Part shown: piece after piece, positions 52,955-64,000 of the stretch
Position numbering within the stretch: the first letter of the stretch is position 1
How the letters are laid out: every line of letters starts with the position of its first letter
DNA from: Temnopleurus reevesii
Lineage: Eukaryota; Echinodermata; Echinoidea; Temnopleuroida; Temnopleuridae
Direction of reading: 5' to 3'
Assembly (NCBI GenBank): GCA_036244855.1
Contig: BQKZ01000514.1
Coordinates: 50,081 to 114,080, forward strand
DNA length: 64,000 bases
The notes under the pieces: model-generated
Told to the model about the DNA's origin: nothing
Databases searched by the model: none
What the model saw: only the letters and a program-made list of their open reading frames with translations
Translations under genes and position numbers: made by a program

Positions 52955-53230
52955 AAACTTTGCAGATAATCCCACTTAATACAGAGATGATAACCACTCC
53001 AGATATCTATGAGGATAGATATTTTAATGTGAAACTCCATACAGCTGAAACAAATGATGAGAGAAACCATGAGAACAATACCCATAATGTTTTCTCTCCC
53101 AAGGAAATATTTGGCCCTGCTGTTAGATCATTCACATTATGATTTCTATAATGCATATTTTAGAATGGTTGGCATCTCTGTATTCATGTACTGTAGCAGG
53201 CTGCATGCACACAAACATGTATTTAATACC
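52955..53230 (+). repeat. Diverged interspersed repeat, member 2
   Basis: It aligns in order with 61604-61865: ATGAGGATAGA, ACAGCTGAAACAAAT, GGAAATATTTG, GATCATTCACATT, GAATGGTTGGCATCTCTG. Open frames in both members show RKYL, HSH and VGIS at matching places, but this follows from the DNA similarity. Confidence 0.55.
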
Positions 53231-56200
53231 CATATTGTATTGTTATGTTGTCTCAGTACAAACTTGTTTTATGGCATGGTAGTGTAATGTGCAATAATAA
53301 GGAAACAGGATGTGATATAAGAGCAATTATGCTTACAATAAATGAGTATCCACAAGGGTTTTCATGGAGAATAATTCGCTTAGCAAATTTTAAGTATTTT
53401 AAGACAGACTTTTACAATAAGGGAAGACCAGGAATTGATAAAGAGGAATGTACTTGGAGTTACAAATTTAGAACCTAGATGGATAAATTAGCTGTCAGAA
53501 TTGTTTTTGTTTGATGAGGAAACAGTTTAATTGTATGTCTGTTGTGGTAAAACATAAATCAGTTGTTTCCTTATTGAAGCATGATTAATATTATGATGCA
53601 ATATTCAGTTATCTTAGATTTTTATTCACAATATTTAAATCATCTTACACCTTATCTGGATCTTGTGTGGTACATTAATTCCCCTCTTAACTTTAAACCA
53701 GTTTATTCCAAATTATATTTAAGTTAACCATTTTATACTCGGGATTTGTTTTGTCTGTATGACTTTGACTTTAATCATTCTTTCACTCTTATCTCATTTC
53801 CATTTTCATTCATTTAATGTCTGGCCTATGTTTGATAGCAAGCCATTCTTCATGTTGGGCATACATGTACATTGATGCGGTTTAAAGAACTTATGTCACC
53901 CTTCATATCATATCACCATGTAGATTGTAATAAAAACCTTTATCAAATTAATAACATTATTTTGTAATCTGTGTTAGCAGTTCTACAAGTTTCACACATA
54001 CCCATTTCCAATTTTACCCAGGTCACTTTTCAGCTCATAAATTATTCCCAACTTTCTTCCTAACTCAGTCATCGTGAATTTTAATTTATATATATATATT
54101 TCAAGTTAATACTCATAGTTATGACATATTCTGAGCATTGGAGGGTGTTGTTTGGGACTTTTAACACATTACACAGACTGCTGAGAGGGGGGGGGGGGGA
54201 TTTTTCAGTCCATACGGGTGTGAAAATCGATTTTTAATTAGCTGTTTTATTCATAAGGGTCTATTGTGCATAATTGTATTTGAGGTAATATATTGTTACA
54301 TTTATACAAAATTATGAATATGTGTCATTTCTTTTCAAAGTATAAATTTACATCATATACACAATAATGATAACACTATCATAATACCAGTCATTCTCTC
54401 ACAATACCATTATTAAATATTCTATATATATACATGTATATTTTTGTTTGCATGCTGGGTCATTTCTGCATGATTAAATGTATGTTATCCCATATTATAT
54501 TCAACGACGACCCTTTCCCCCTTTGTACCACTCGAGCATGATGTTACATGTAGATGTATTAATTGTTCACATATTCTGTATGCATGTTCAGTCAGTATTG
54601 AATTATTTCAATGAATGTTCTGTCTAGTCAGGTAATGTATGTTCAGGGTAATACAGTCTTTACATAATGCATGAAAGATTGTCCATCAAAGAGTAACAAC
54701 TTAGGATTTGCACTAACCACGATATTTGTTATAATGTCATTTTTTATCAGATAAAGAAAAGAGTACATGCACATGATCAATTTTAGGGAGATATTGATTT
54801 ATTGTTTACATTTTTTGGAAGTACCATTTTTCTTTCAAATTTGCTATTTCAGCACATGCAGGTTGGGGATTCTTATATTAAGAATGTGCTGAATTACTTT
54901 TCTTGATAAAAAAAATTAAGCAGGCAAGTGATCTGTTCAATACAAAAGAAAGAGGGAAAAACATCTCCCCTCCCTTTTAACAAAAGCCAATGGTTTTGCA
55001 GATTAGAAATATTGCATTTCTTTGATTAACATGTCCATTTTTTTATGTTCTGTATTCTGTTTTCAATCAGAAAGTTGTCATTCTTCATATTTGCAACCTT
55101 TGGGATAATGATGCAATCATATACCAGATCTATAAAGCACCATGATGGTTGAAAATTATTTCAGTGCTTGCATGAATATTTTCACAGTGTGGCTTCCAAG
55201 GTTCCCACTCTACCGGTATCTGTAAAAGCCGGAAAACTTAGAAAATGAGTTCCACGTTTTCCTGATAGGGTTAAAATCAAGGAGTCTTACAGAAATACTT
55301 TAAATTGGGGGGAAAATCAGTGAATTTTTCCCCCAAATAGAGGGACCCTGACATTGGCAGTAATCAATATTGGTAATTCCAAATGAAATGAGATAATCAT
55401 GTTCACATAGTTATCCTGGAATTTTTCAAAATTGATCAGGGAAAACCAGGGTAAAAAACAAGAAATTTTTGGAGGAAACCATGGGAAGCACATTGTATTT
55501 TTCTCAACCAAGTCTGAAGAATATCTGTCAAATGCAGTCCTAATGCACTGTATAAATTATATCCAATTAGCATAATCCTATACAGCTAATTTTGACTATT
55601 AAAGTTCTTTCCTCAGTGATCATGAATGAATCATATATTTTGCAAAATCCTAAATAGTTGTATCTTCAGAGATGGAATTAAATTATCCAGAAGAAACAGC
55701 CTAAAAATATATATATTTTTCTATATATTACATTTTTCTTCTGAAAAATAGCGCCCATAATGTATTTTGTGAAGGCTATTTGGGAGCTCAAAAGGGCTAT
55801 TTTTAAGGTTTAGAGACCTGTCTAATTGTCCTTGCCAAAGTTTGTACTTCCAATACTTAATACATCTGGAAGAATATTCGTCATTGACGTTCATGAATAC
55901 ATGTACATGTAGCTCATCATCCTATTGCATGGAGCATGATCACATGTGAAAATGCCTCATTCCTGATCAGTCTGCATCCATCCCGAATTGCAGTTCATTG
56001 CTCACTTTATTTACTGTTGCTCGTGTCAGCTCATTTGCATGAACATGCGAAAATACTTTCTTTGTTGCAGCAGCTCTCTTCAGTTTGTGCAGAAGAATAT
56101 TTGCTTCCTGTTTTTACTCATGTGCAATTTTGATCATGCATTAGTTTTGGTTTTTCATATTATCCATTGTGTCGGTCTCATAGATATTGAAGTAAATTGT

Positions 56201-56644
56201 ACTCATATACATGAAATTGCATTTGCAAAAGATAAATGTGATTTTGAATTAATTGAAAATAATAAATCACCAGAAATATTGTAACTTGTAACTATTGTAC
56301 AGATAACTTTAAAAAAAAATGATGAAAAATTAATGAAGAGATGAAACATGAGTAAAGGAATAGATTGATTAATGATTTTACAATGAATTGATAAGCTTAT
56401 CCTTATGATGAAAATATCAATTGTAAAAGATTCTCCAAGAAATGAAAATTTTCAAACTTTCTGTCTTAATGAATACAACATAAAGGACATGATTATTCCT
56501 TACTTTACTAGTCATGGCTATTCCCCTTTGAACTGTAGTAACTTATGGATTATTCATGCAGATATGCTTTTTTTTTTGTAAAGATATGTAAGTGTGCTAA
56601 TTTATGTCTTTTCCTCTATTTCCTTTTCAAACCTGCCCCATCAG

Positions 56645-56913
56645 ATGGCAAGCCCTCCACCTCACCGTCCCAATCTAACGACAAAGCCAACAAAGCCAAC
56701 AAGGGCCTCCACAGCAAGCTGCGCTTCCCCCGCCCCGCCACACGCTACGAGTTCAACGTGTCCCCCACCCCGGGGCAGAACGGGGAGGTTGCCTTGGATG
56801 ATAATAGCTCCGCCGTCACACCCACGGAGGGAGAGATAAAGAGGTTTTCGGGAGGGGTCACCGAAGTAATGGGTCCGGATGATCGCGGCAGTAGCTGCTG
56901 TATTATCAGCTAG
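56645..56913 (+). CDS. PPP1R16A/B: PPP1R16 last coding exon: Ser/Pro tail and CaaX box
   Basis: The acceptor is CTGCCCCATCAG, in phase 1 (G+AT gives Asp). It encodes 88 further residues and a TAG stop (56911-56913). The content is DGKPSTSPSQSNDKANKANKG, then LRFPRPATRYEFNV, then an acidic/Thr stretch and GSSCCIIS at the end. The final C-I-I-S is a CaaX box whose Ser favours farnesylation. The Cys just before it is a possible palmitoylation site. Vertebrate PPP1R16A and B also end in Cys-Cys-x-x-x. This exon is GC-rich with many C-ending codons, unlike the AT-rich ankyrin exons. Confidence 0.93.
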
Positions 56914-57271
56914 GGTCATTATGATTATGCCATGGTTTATAGAATAATGTTATGGTTATTAATATGATGTTTGATTATATATTTTTATATATGATGTGCC
57001 GGGGATCAAGTGATAGAAACCATACATTTACAAAGAACGTAAGTGAAAGTTGGTTGATACAATTGATAGGAATTTTTTATCTGGATTTTTTTTAAACAGC
57101 TAATTTTACTTTCAGTGACTTAGAAATATTACCTGCCTAATAACAGATCACCAAAATCTTGTATTGACTTAAAATTGCCATTATACATTTTCTCCATTGC
57201 TTAATAATCTACTTCTCAAAGTATTTTGAAAATTAAAGAAAGGATATACTAATTATAACCCATGACATAAA

Positions 57272-57361
57272 CAGTCAAATCTGTCTTACTGGCCACCTGT
57301 CTGTAGATTTTACCTGTCTAAAGTGGCCACTTTGTCTGTAGACTATAGACAGGTTTGACTG
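57272..57361. mobile_element. TIR element (CAGTCAAACCTGTCTA family), copy 2
   Basis: A compact 90-bp copy with ends CAGTCAAATCTGTCT and AGACAGGTTTGACTG, near-perfect 15-base inverted repeats. It has internal TGGCCACCTGTCTGTAG and AAGTGGCCAC words. The same family as 39708-39885. It probably lies in the 3' UTR. Confidence 0.8.
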
Positions 57362-58104
57362 TATGTCAATGTATGATCATTCACAGTGTCTACTTTTTAA
57401 AATGATAATATTGGGGTATATGTATTAATCATAATGAAAGAATGTGCTTAATTGGGGTTTACAAAATAAAACAACTGCAAAATCTACTTAAGAACGGTTT
57501 GGACCGAATATTACTTACTTTAATAATCGATCTGCCATGGTAACAATTTTATTTCCTATACTTGTAGGCTGGAACTCCACTAACTTGCACCTGTTTGATA
57601 TATTTTTTCTTAAGTTATTGTTTTTACTCTTGCTTTAAGATGAAGAGGTAGATTTTAATGGTGTTAGTTTAAAATCATGGTTTGCTAATGGACTTGGGCC
57701 CATGTAAAATTCTACACAAATATTGAATTTTGAAATAATCATCCTGAAATGTTCAGTGCTTGATGTCTCATGCAGTAGTAATAATGATTGCCCATTTTCA
57801 TCTTTACCCATCACAAAACCTTCATTTTACTCAAAACCCTTTGGAGAAACTTTACGCAAATTTAAAGATCTCCTCTATAAAATGTCATCATTGAAGAATT
57901 TCAGTATTTGCCTTGGCATGAATTTGGAAGCATTTAGGGATTCAATGTCCATTTTTACTTTATATTTGATAGGAGATAAGTAACATTTTTCAGAAATTTC
58001 AGTTTTTCTCATACCTGTGAGGCCTTCATCATTAAATCATTCAAATTTAATGGCATTATTGGGAAGAAAAGGAATGATGATAGATCATTTGTTATAAGTA
58101 TACC

Positions 58105-58152
58105 AATAAAAGCAGAGTAAAGAATATCAAATTGAGAATAATTTTAAATAAA
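58105..58152 (+). promoter_or_regulatory. Candidate polyadenylation signals
   Basis: Two AATAAA hexamers (58105-58110 and 58147-58152). The second is followed within 15-35 bases by a GT-rich stretch (GTGTTGGGATGGATTTT), the usual downstream element. Either would give a 3' UTR of about 1.2 kb. An earlier AATAAA at 57465 has no GT-rich stretch after it. Confidence 0.3.
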
Positions 58153-58508
58153 GATGTAATAAGAAAGTGTTGGGATGGATTTTCCATAAGTAATACATTT
58201 TATCACTTATTCCAGACCTTTCCCCCCTCAAAAATCACATTGAATAATATGTATGAAGGAAGTAGAAATACTTTGTTGCAGTCTACTTAGTGTTGCTTTG
58301 TAGTTGTTATTCTAGCTTCCAGCACAAGTTTCCTGGTCTAGCCTTTTATGGACGAGAACTATGAAATATCTTTTTGATACGATATATCTGTCTTCCTGAT
58401 CTGTATTACTGATATACTTAATTTCCTTCAAATGTAACATTAGCTGAGTGGAGGAAGAATTGATTGTAGTGACTATCAATTCATTATTAGTAGGCAGGCA
58501 GTCTTAGG

Positions 58509-58680
58509 GGGTGTTGCTCAAAATCAACTGCAAATCAACTGCAACTTTGCAAAAAGTAACGCGCATTTCCATTTGCGCACGTTATGCGCATTTAAAAAGA
58601 CGCGCATGAAACAATGATTTTGATTGGGGCGAACCAATCAACTGCAACTTGCGATCAATTGCAACTTTTGAGCAACACCC
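58509..58680. mobile_element. Inverted-repeat element (GGGTGTTGCTC family), copy 2
   Basis: The left end is GGGTGTTGCTCAAAATC and the right end, reversed, is GGGTGTTGCTCAAAAGTTG. The interior contains several GCGCATTT/AAATGCGC words and TGCGATCAATTGCAAC. It is 172 bp. Confidence 0.8.
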
Positions 58681-61363
58681 GCTAAGAGAAACTGTTTTAG
58701 ATTTATGGACTTTTTACGGCACTTGACATGTCTCTCTTCATGTGTATTGTTCATGAGACAGAATCAAATTTACAAAGTGTAATGATAAGGTTGTAATACT
58801 GATTACTAGTAGTATTATATAGATTTCATACAACTCTCTGCCAATCATCAGCTTGATTATTTTGATGATTTCCATTTTTATGTCATCCATTTACTTTCTA
58901 TGGTGTAATCCTTCGACCAAATATATTTTTTTGCTGTTTTAATCTAATCGGGAATCAATCATATTTTAACATTCCAAAAGAATCCAATATGATTCAGCTT
59001 GTGTTTTATAAGGTGATCAACCATTATGACATTCCATCATTTTTTTAATCAATCCATTTTTTAACAAACTGGAGGGTTTCGAGATTATAAATCCATTGTC
59101 AAAACAATTATCGTAGGTTCAAATTGTGTTATTAGATGGTTTATATTTGTTGCTTTATTTTGTTGATTTTCTAATACTCATCAGAGGCAGAGTCAGGGTA
59201 ATTAAGTGATATATTTCTTGAATTCATATACATTTTATTTAGAAGAAAATCCTAGTTCACGTTATTGGAAATGCACAAATTATTTTCTGTCTAGAATTCA
59301 ATAATTTTGACAGCATGAAGCATGCACTATGAACATAAAGGACAAATAGACTAGAGAAAATATAGAACTCACAATCACACACTTTTACGGCTCTAGCAGA
59401 CAAGTGAAATTAATTCAGAAGACATTCATCGGTTTGGGATGATCAATTAAAGTTACGTTCAAAACAAGCCAACAAATCAAAAGGCTGGTAGAAGCTTTGA
59501 ACTTTATTTGATATTTAATCCTTATTTGGTCAGAAAAGAAATAAAATAGATTAATAGTTTCCACACCAATTTGCTGAATAGTGGGGTATATTTTTTTGTT
59601 GTCTTCTTAAGCTGTTGTAAAAGGTTGAATAAGGAGTCATCTATTTTGTCTTGCTTTGTATATCCTTCATGTTTTAAGTAGAGACATTTGACACTCATTT
59701 AATCACATAGTCATGTGATCATAGAACTCATGTGCTTCAAATGCACTTAACATTAGTTAGATAGTGGACTTTTGCTTGTGAAACTTCCTATTTGCGAAGA
59801 GAGATCATTTCATTTTTTAGAGTTTTGATTTTTTTTTAAACAAAATGTTTGTTAGCACACTGTACCAGCAGGACTGGGATGCAATTTTTAAAGCAGAAAT
59901 ATTGGTTTTGAAAGTTATTTCATGTTCATTACGCAAACGTATGGTAAGAATGTGAAGCTTCATTAGCTTCAGTTATGTACATGACTCTTTTTGCACTTGT
60001 TTCCTCTGTAAATGATATTGTTGTATTTTAAATGAGACTGCAGCACTGAATTGCTCTGTGTGAATTGTTGTGATATTATAGCCTTTATCAAAGTTTTGAA
60101 AAATATTATACATGAAGAGCATAAACCACAAATTGGAATCTGAATCAATGAAATTTAGAGGAAGGCTAAACATTTGACAAATGTGTTAATTTGAAAGAAA
60201 AATGTGTTTAAGTGCAATCAAAAGAGAACCTTTTAGTTGAATTGATAAAAATGTTTCACTATCAAGGACATATTTAGTTCTATCAATATGCACAATGTCA
60301 TGATACTTGGTATGTTTATTTCAAATGTTTGTAATGCAATATTTTAGTATGATGTATATTTCTTTTTATTTTGTATGGCTTGTGATCAATTTTTTGGGCT
60401 TTCTGTGTTTCTGAACAAATTTTGCTGCTGAATTCTAGCATCGCTCGGATCTATCTGTTTATGCTTTGAGAAATTAGAGAGTAAACAAATTATGTACAAT
60501 ATTTTTAGTCTTTCTGAACAAACTTTACAATTTCTCGGAATGTTTTGTGATGTTGATAATTGATTTGGGAAGGGATGAAGACAATATTCTGGGGCAATAT
60601 TTAGTTTCAGTTTTATGTGCATATAATTATGTATACTGTACTTCTTCTTAGTATCTCTGTAATTCTTGCAATCTATCAGTCTTTCAGTCTGGGTTATTAA
60701 TTATTTCATCAATGATCAAATGAAGTTAATGAAAGAAATGTCTCTGTAATATTAGGCGAGGGGTGTGGGCAAAGAGTTAATTTAAATTACAAAGTGTCAA
60801 GTAAGTTTTATACTTGCCATTTAATGGGAACCTTTAAACAAATTTGTGAAGAATCTAAAAGAAATATATTTGGATGATTATAGCACATAAGTAATTCTTG
60901 AAGTATACATTATATGCTGACATTTTCGGGTGCAACGGCTGAAAAGCAAATGGATTTTAGATTTTGTTCTCTGGTCTTAAATAGCATCTAGAATGATTAT
61001 TGAGTGGACAGATCAAATTTCTGTAAGTTATAGAGAATTATATATATTTTAGTTCACAAAATATTCTATCTATGATATGATTCAAATTGTCATTTTATGA
61101 AGCCATATGACTTAAAAATTTATAATTGTTGATTATTGATCACAAGACACAATATTTGTATATTTTGAAACTAAGAATATTTTCTAAAGAGGCAATTATT
61201 CTCTCATTGGTTTGGCTGAATTAAATCAATTATTATTCTTCTTTCTTTTCTCATGTGTAGAATGTATAAAATGGAGGATCGTTATATGAACTTGCAATTT
61301 GTATGCATTGGATTATAGAGAGAAGATTTATGCAAGCTGTATGTGTAATAACTCAATTTATAT

Positions 61364-61554
61364 AATAATAATAATAATAGATGCAATTTATATAGCGCAC
61401 GTATCCACTCTGCGAAGTGCTAAAGGCGCTTTGCATTATTATTACCCTGGCTTTAGCCCGACGTACACCAGCGACGTACGCCATGGGTGGGATTCGAACC
61501 TACGACCCTGTAGTTGAAAGGCGAGAGTCGGAACCACTACACTACGGCGCCTCC
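61364..61554 (-). mobile_element. tRNA-derived SINE, short form
   Basis: The minus-strand head reads GTAGTGTAGTGGTTCCGACTC and box B is TAGGTTCGAATCCC. A short body is followed by CTATATAAATTGCATC and (ATT)n. About 190 bp, shorter than the copies at 10568 and 39968, so it represents a second subfamily shared with the fragment at 26586. Confidence 0.8.
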
Positions 61555-61603
61555 ACTCATTAGATATCTTGGACTATGATAAAATCGTAAATTGACAGGT
61601 GTA

Positions 61604-61865
61604 CAGAGGCGTTAACTTTACAGAATTTGGATGAGGATAGAAATTAGAAAATGAATGGCCAAACAGCTTTACCAAATATTTCCTCTTGAGAGAAAGTGTT
61701 GTTATCAAGCTTCATCTTTTTGAGAAAATATTTGATTCAGCTTATTGGACATTCGCATTCCAATATCCATTCTCATGCTTCTTTCGGGAAGGTTGGTATC
61801 TCTGGGTATATAATCGCTCATATGCATGCCTTGAAAATTAGATGCATGCATACCGATGAAAATTT
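61604..61865 (+). repeat. Diverged interspersed repeat, member 3
   Basis: The best preserved member: GATGAGGATAGAAATTAGAAAA, CCAAACAGCTTTACCAAAT, GAGAAAATATTTGATTCAGC, GGTTGGTATCTCTGGGT. Members 1 and 2 each match it in order. Confidence 0.55.
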
Positions 61866-64000
61866 GTACAAAATTTGGAGCATGTCTGATTGTCCATGGT
61901 ATGTATATCAGAGCCCTAAAGGGGACATTTTCTTGACACATCACCATTTTAAACACTGTCTCGGGTGTCGAGCTTGAAGGCATCATGTTTCAGTTTATAA
62001 TGTTATTAGTTGTAGATTGGTAAAGTGGACAAAAATGATATAAAATGCTGACTACCATTTAGCCCGATGTACACCAGACAGACATCACATCTATTTCCTG
62101 TAAAATCTTCTAATCTTTCGATTCTACATTATATGGACTGTTGTCCTCCAAAATCAATAAATTACCATCAATATTTGACTTACCATGGACTGGACACATT
62201 CATATTGGCATGGTTTTTGCTGTGAATGTTAATGATGTAAATTTACCTTTTGGTCACATACATTCAAATAGACTCCACATTTAAAGAGTTGGGTCAGGAC
62301 ATATTATGCATGCTTTTACTCAGTATTTGTTGCTTTGGTGTTTATATAATGCACATGAAAGTCCAGTATAGAATGCTCTAAATTTAAAGTATATTGGGGG
62401 GGGGGGGTGAATAATACATTTGTAGTAAGTTTACTTTAAACAGGTCCTTATTTTGTAGCCATTGTGTTGTGTAATGATGTTACAGTATTTGTTTTGCTCT
62501 TATCATAGAGTATTTTTATGTTCTCATGGATCCTCTCATATATGCAACCCTTTTTGTATTGGTTTTAGTAGTAATGTTCAGCAACAGGAGAGTTCCTTTT
62601 TTTTTTAACAAAGGCAATTATTAATTTGCACAATTAAACACCAAATCAAAATTTGAATTCATAATTTTTTCCATCATTCACCGATTCATTATAGATCTTT
62701 CTTCTTCAAAGTTCACTGAGCACAATGGGGTTAATCTAAAATATAAAGAAGGATTAGGGAATGTTGCAAGAATTTTGGAATAATTTGCAAATAAACTGCA
62801 ACTTAATCGCTATTGGAAAAATGTATTTTGATTGGATTTTGCTCTTTGATTCTAAGAAGATGCACATGCTACAACAATCAATGTGTGTTGTCACCATGGT
62901 AACCGCATGCAAATTAGAGTGCTCCTTTGAAATTTCAATAGAGTCAGTAGTTTGCAATTAATCACAATTTTCTTGCAGCATCCATCCCCAGAATATGGAT
63001 TTTATGGCCCTCTCTAAAATATCAAGTAATGCCTTACATTTGTTTGGATCAATGTGATTGACTTTAGTTTTCAATTGCTATGTGTTGTTTTGTAATATGA
63101 CTGTGCATTAACTTAACCAGAAATATGATGTACTTAATTCAACCAATAATCCAATATTGCCTTTACTTGTTATTATGTATCTCATTATATGTGTTGTATC
63201 ATAATTAATATATTGGTTACAATGAGAGAAATCATTGTGGAATCTGTTGATCACACTGCTCTCGTAGATGGTATATGAATTGTACAGTAATGTAAATACG
63301 TATATATTTGCTATATTATCAAGGAATGGTAATGTGAAAAGAGAGAATATGATTATGTAGAGCTTTTATTATTATATCAGAAATGATTTTAGGAGACATG
63401 TATGCCTTTTTATTAGAAGTTGTAAGATTCTTTTTACAGCTTTTAATGTATGTCAAATTGCTATGAATCCAGGATATGTATGTAATGTTGATATTTGCAC
63501 TAAAAGGTTATGTGAGACTGACTTACAAGTTCATGCATCTTGCATGCTTCTGGGCTGGTTAGAATTCTTCCTTTTTCTCTCTCTCGCTCTCTCTCTCTCT
63601 CTTTCAGCACCAGAAACGGAGTATGACATTTTGATCACTTTTATATAGCAATACTCTGTATTTTGCATGCTTAAGAGAAGTATACATTTTTAAAGTATGT
63701 TCAATACTGTAATTTGATAAATGCAAAAGGAGGAGTATATCGAGAAGAGTGATCACTTAATGTATTAAGTTTTAAAACTCATTATTGTCCTTATTACTTT
63801 GAATTGATCATGTAATGTTCCTTTTAAACAGCACCAATGCATTTTATATGACATTTTTTGTGATTTTTCAAGAAACGGTTTTAGATTGTTAGGATATATA
63901 GTTTCAAAATGGATGAATGATCTTGATAATGTCTCCAGGAGTAAATGAATAAACAAGTCTTCATGATGAAATGTTTAAAACAAAAAGCAAATCTTTGAGT

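Larger units (their letters stand above)
48830..56644 (+). other. Intron, 7.8 kb
   Basis: GTAACG to CCCCATCAG. It holds a minisatellite interrupted by a 200-base gap (49066-49740), TA/CATG-rich sequence (50440-50700), a possible alternative exon (51769-51833), one member of a three-copy repeat (52955-53230), a short poly-G tract (54187-54199) and a purine-rich GGGAAA/GGAAA block (55195-55500). Confidence 0.8.
56914..64000 (+). other. 3' UTR and downstream flank
   Basis: No further gene is recognised. AATAAA signals occur at 57465, 58105 and 58147. The stretch contains two TIR elements (57272-57361 and 58509-58680), a SINE (61364-61554), a three-copy-repeat member (61604-61865), poly-G (62396-62407) and a (TC)n tract (63570-63605). 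Short open frames here lack domains. Confidence 0.6.

Noticed and set aside
55195..55511. Purine-rich GGGAAA/GGAAA block and the Phe/Pro/Trp-rich frame on its minus strand
   Set aside because: Looks like compositionally biased repeat sequence; no defined ends or domain could be supported.
61696..61977. 93-codon open frame similar in translation to one at 53054-53287
   Set aside because: The similarity is explained by a shared DNA repeat; neither frame is long or conserved enough to call a gene.

Overview
The window is AT-rich animal genomic DNA holding the 3' two thirds of one large, intron-rich gene on the + strand. Ten exons (13669-56913) splice in a continuous frame into 593 complete codons that read as a PPP1R16-family protein (MYPT3/TIMAP, a membrane-anchored protein phosphatase 1 regulatory subunit). 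It has ankyrin repeats, a basic serine-rich RRSS segment, a long charged helix and a C-terminal CaaX box. The N terminus (about 90 residues by comparison with vertebrate relatives, including the RVxF PP1-docking motif) is not found here and probably lies upstream. The dispersed ACATGTA words, tRNA-derived SINEs ending in (ATT)n, abundant small inverted-repeat elements and signs of high heterozygosity suggest an echinoderm, most likely a sea urchin. That assignment is inference from sequence style.

Layout. 1-13668: no exon recognised; probably upstream intron or 5' flank, with one 105-base gap, a full-length SINE and small inverted-repeat elements. 13669-29561: five ankyrin exons split by introns of 4.1, 8.9, 1.8 and 0.6 kb. 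29562-42870: a 13.3 kb intron with most of the mobile elements and three places where a single N separates two copies of the same sequence, probably unmerged haplotypes. 42871-45727: three short exons finishing the ankyrin domain and encoding the RRSS segment. 48178-48829: a 652-base exon with acidic, SILK-like and charged-helix regions. 48830-56644: a 7.8 kb intron with a minisatellite, a 200-base gap and a possible alternative exon at 51769. 56645-56913: the last coding exon, ending in C-C-I-I-S. 56914-64000: 3' UTR and flank with no further gene recognised.

No operon, CRISPR, prophage or new gene system is visible. The most useful observations are a SILK-type second PP1-docking motif, a lineage-specific charged helix, a possible alternative C-terminal exon ending C-R-I-C, and a 274-bp tRNA-like element with terminal direct repeats whose empty site is also in the window. 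A three-copy diverged repeat family and the duplicated-haplotype assembly signatures are also worth checking.
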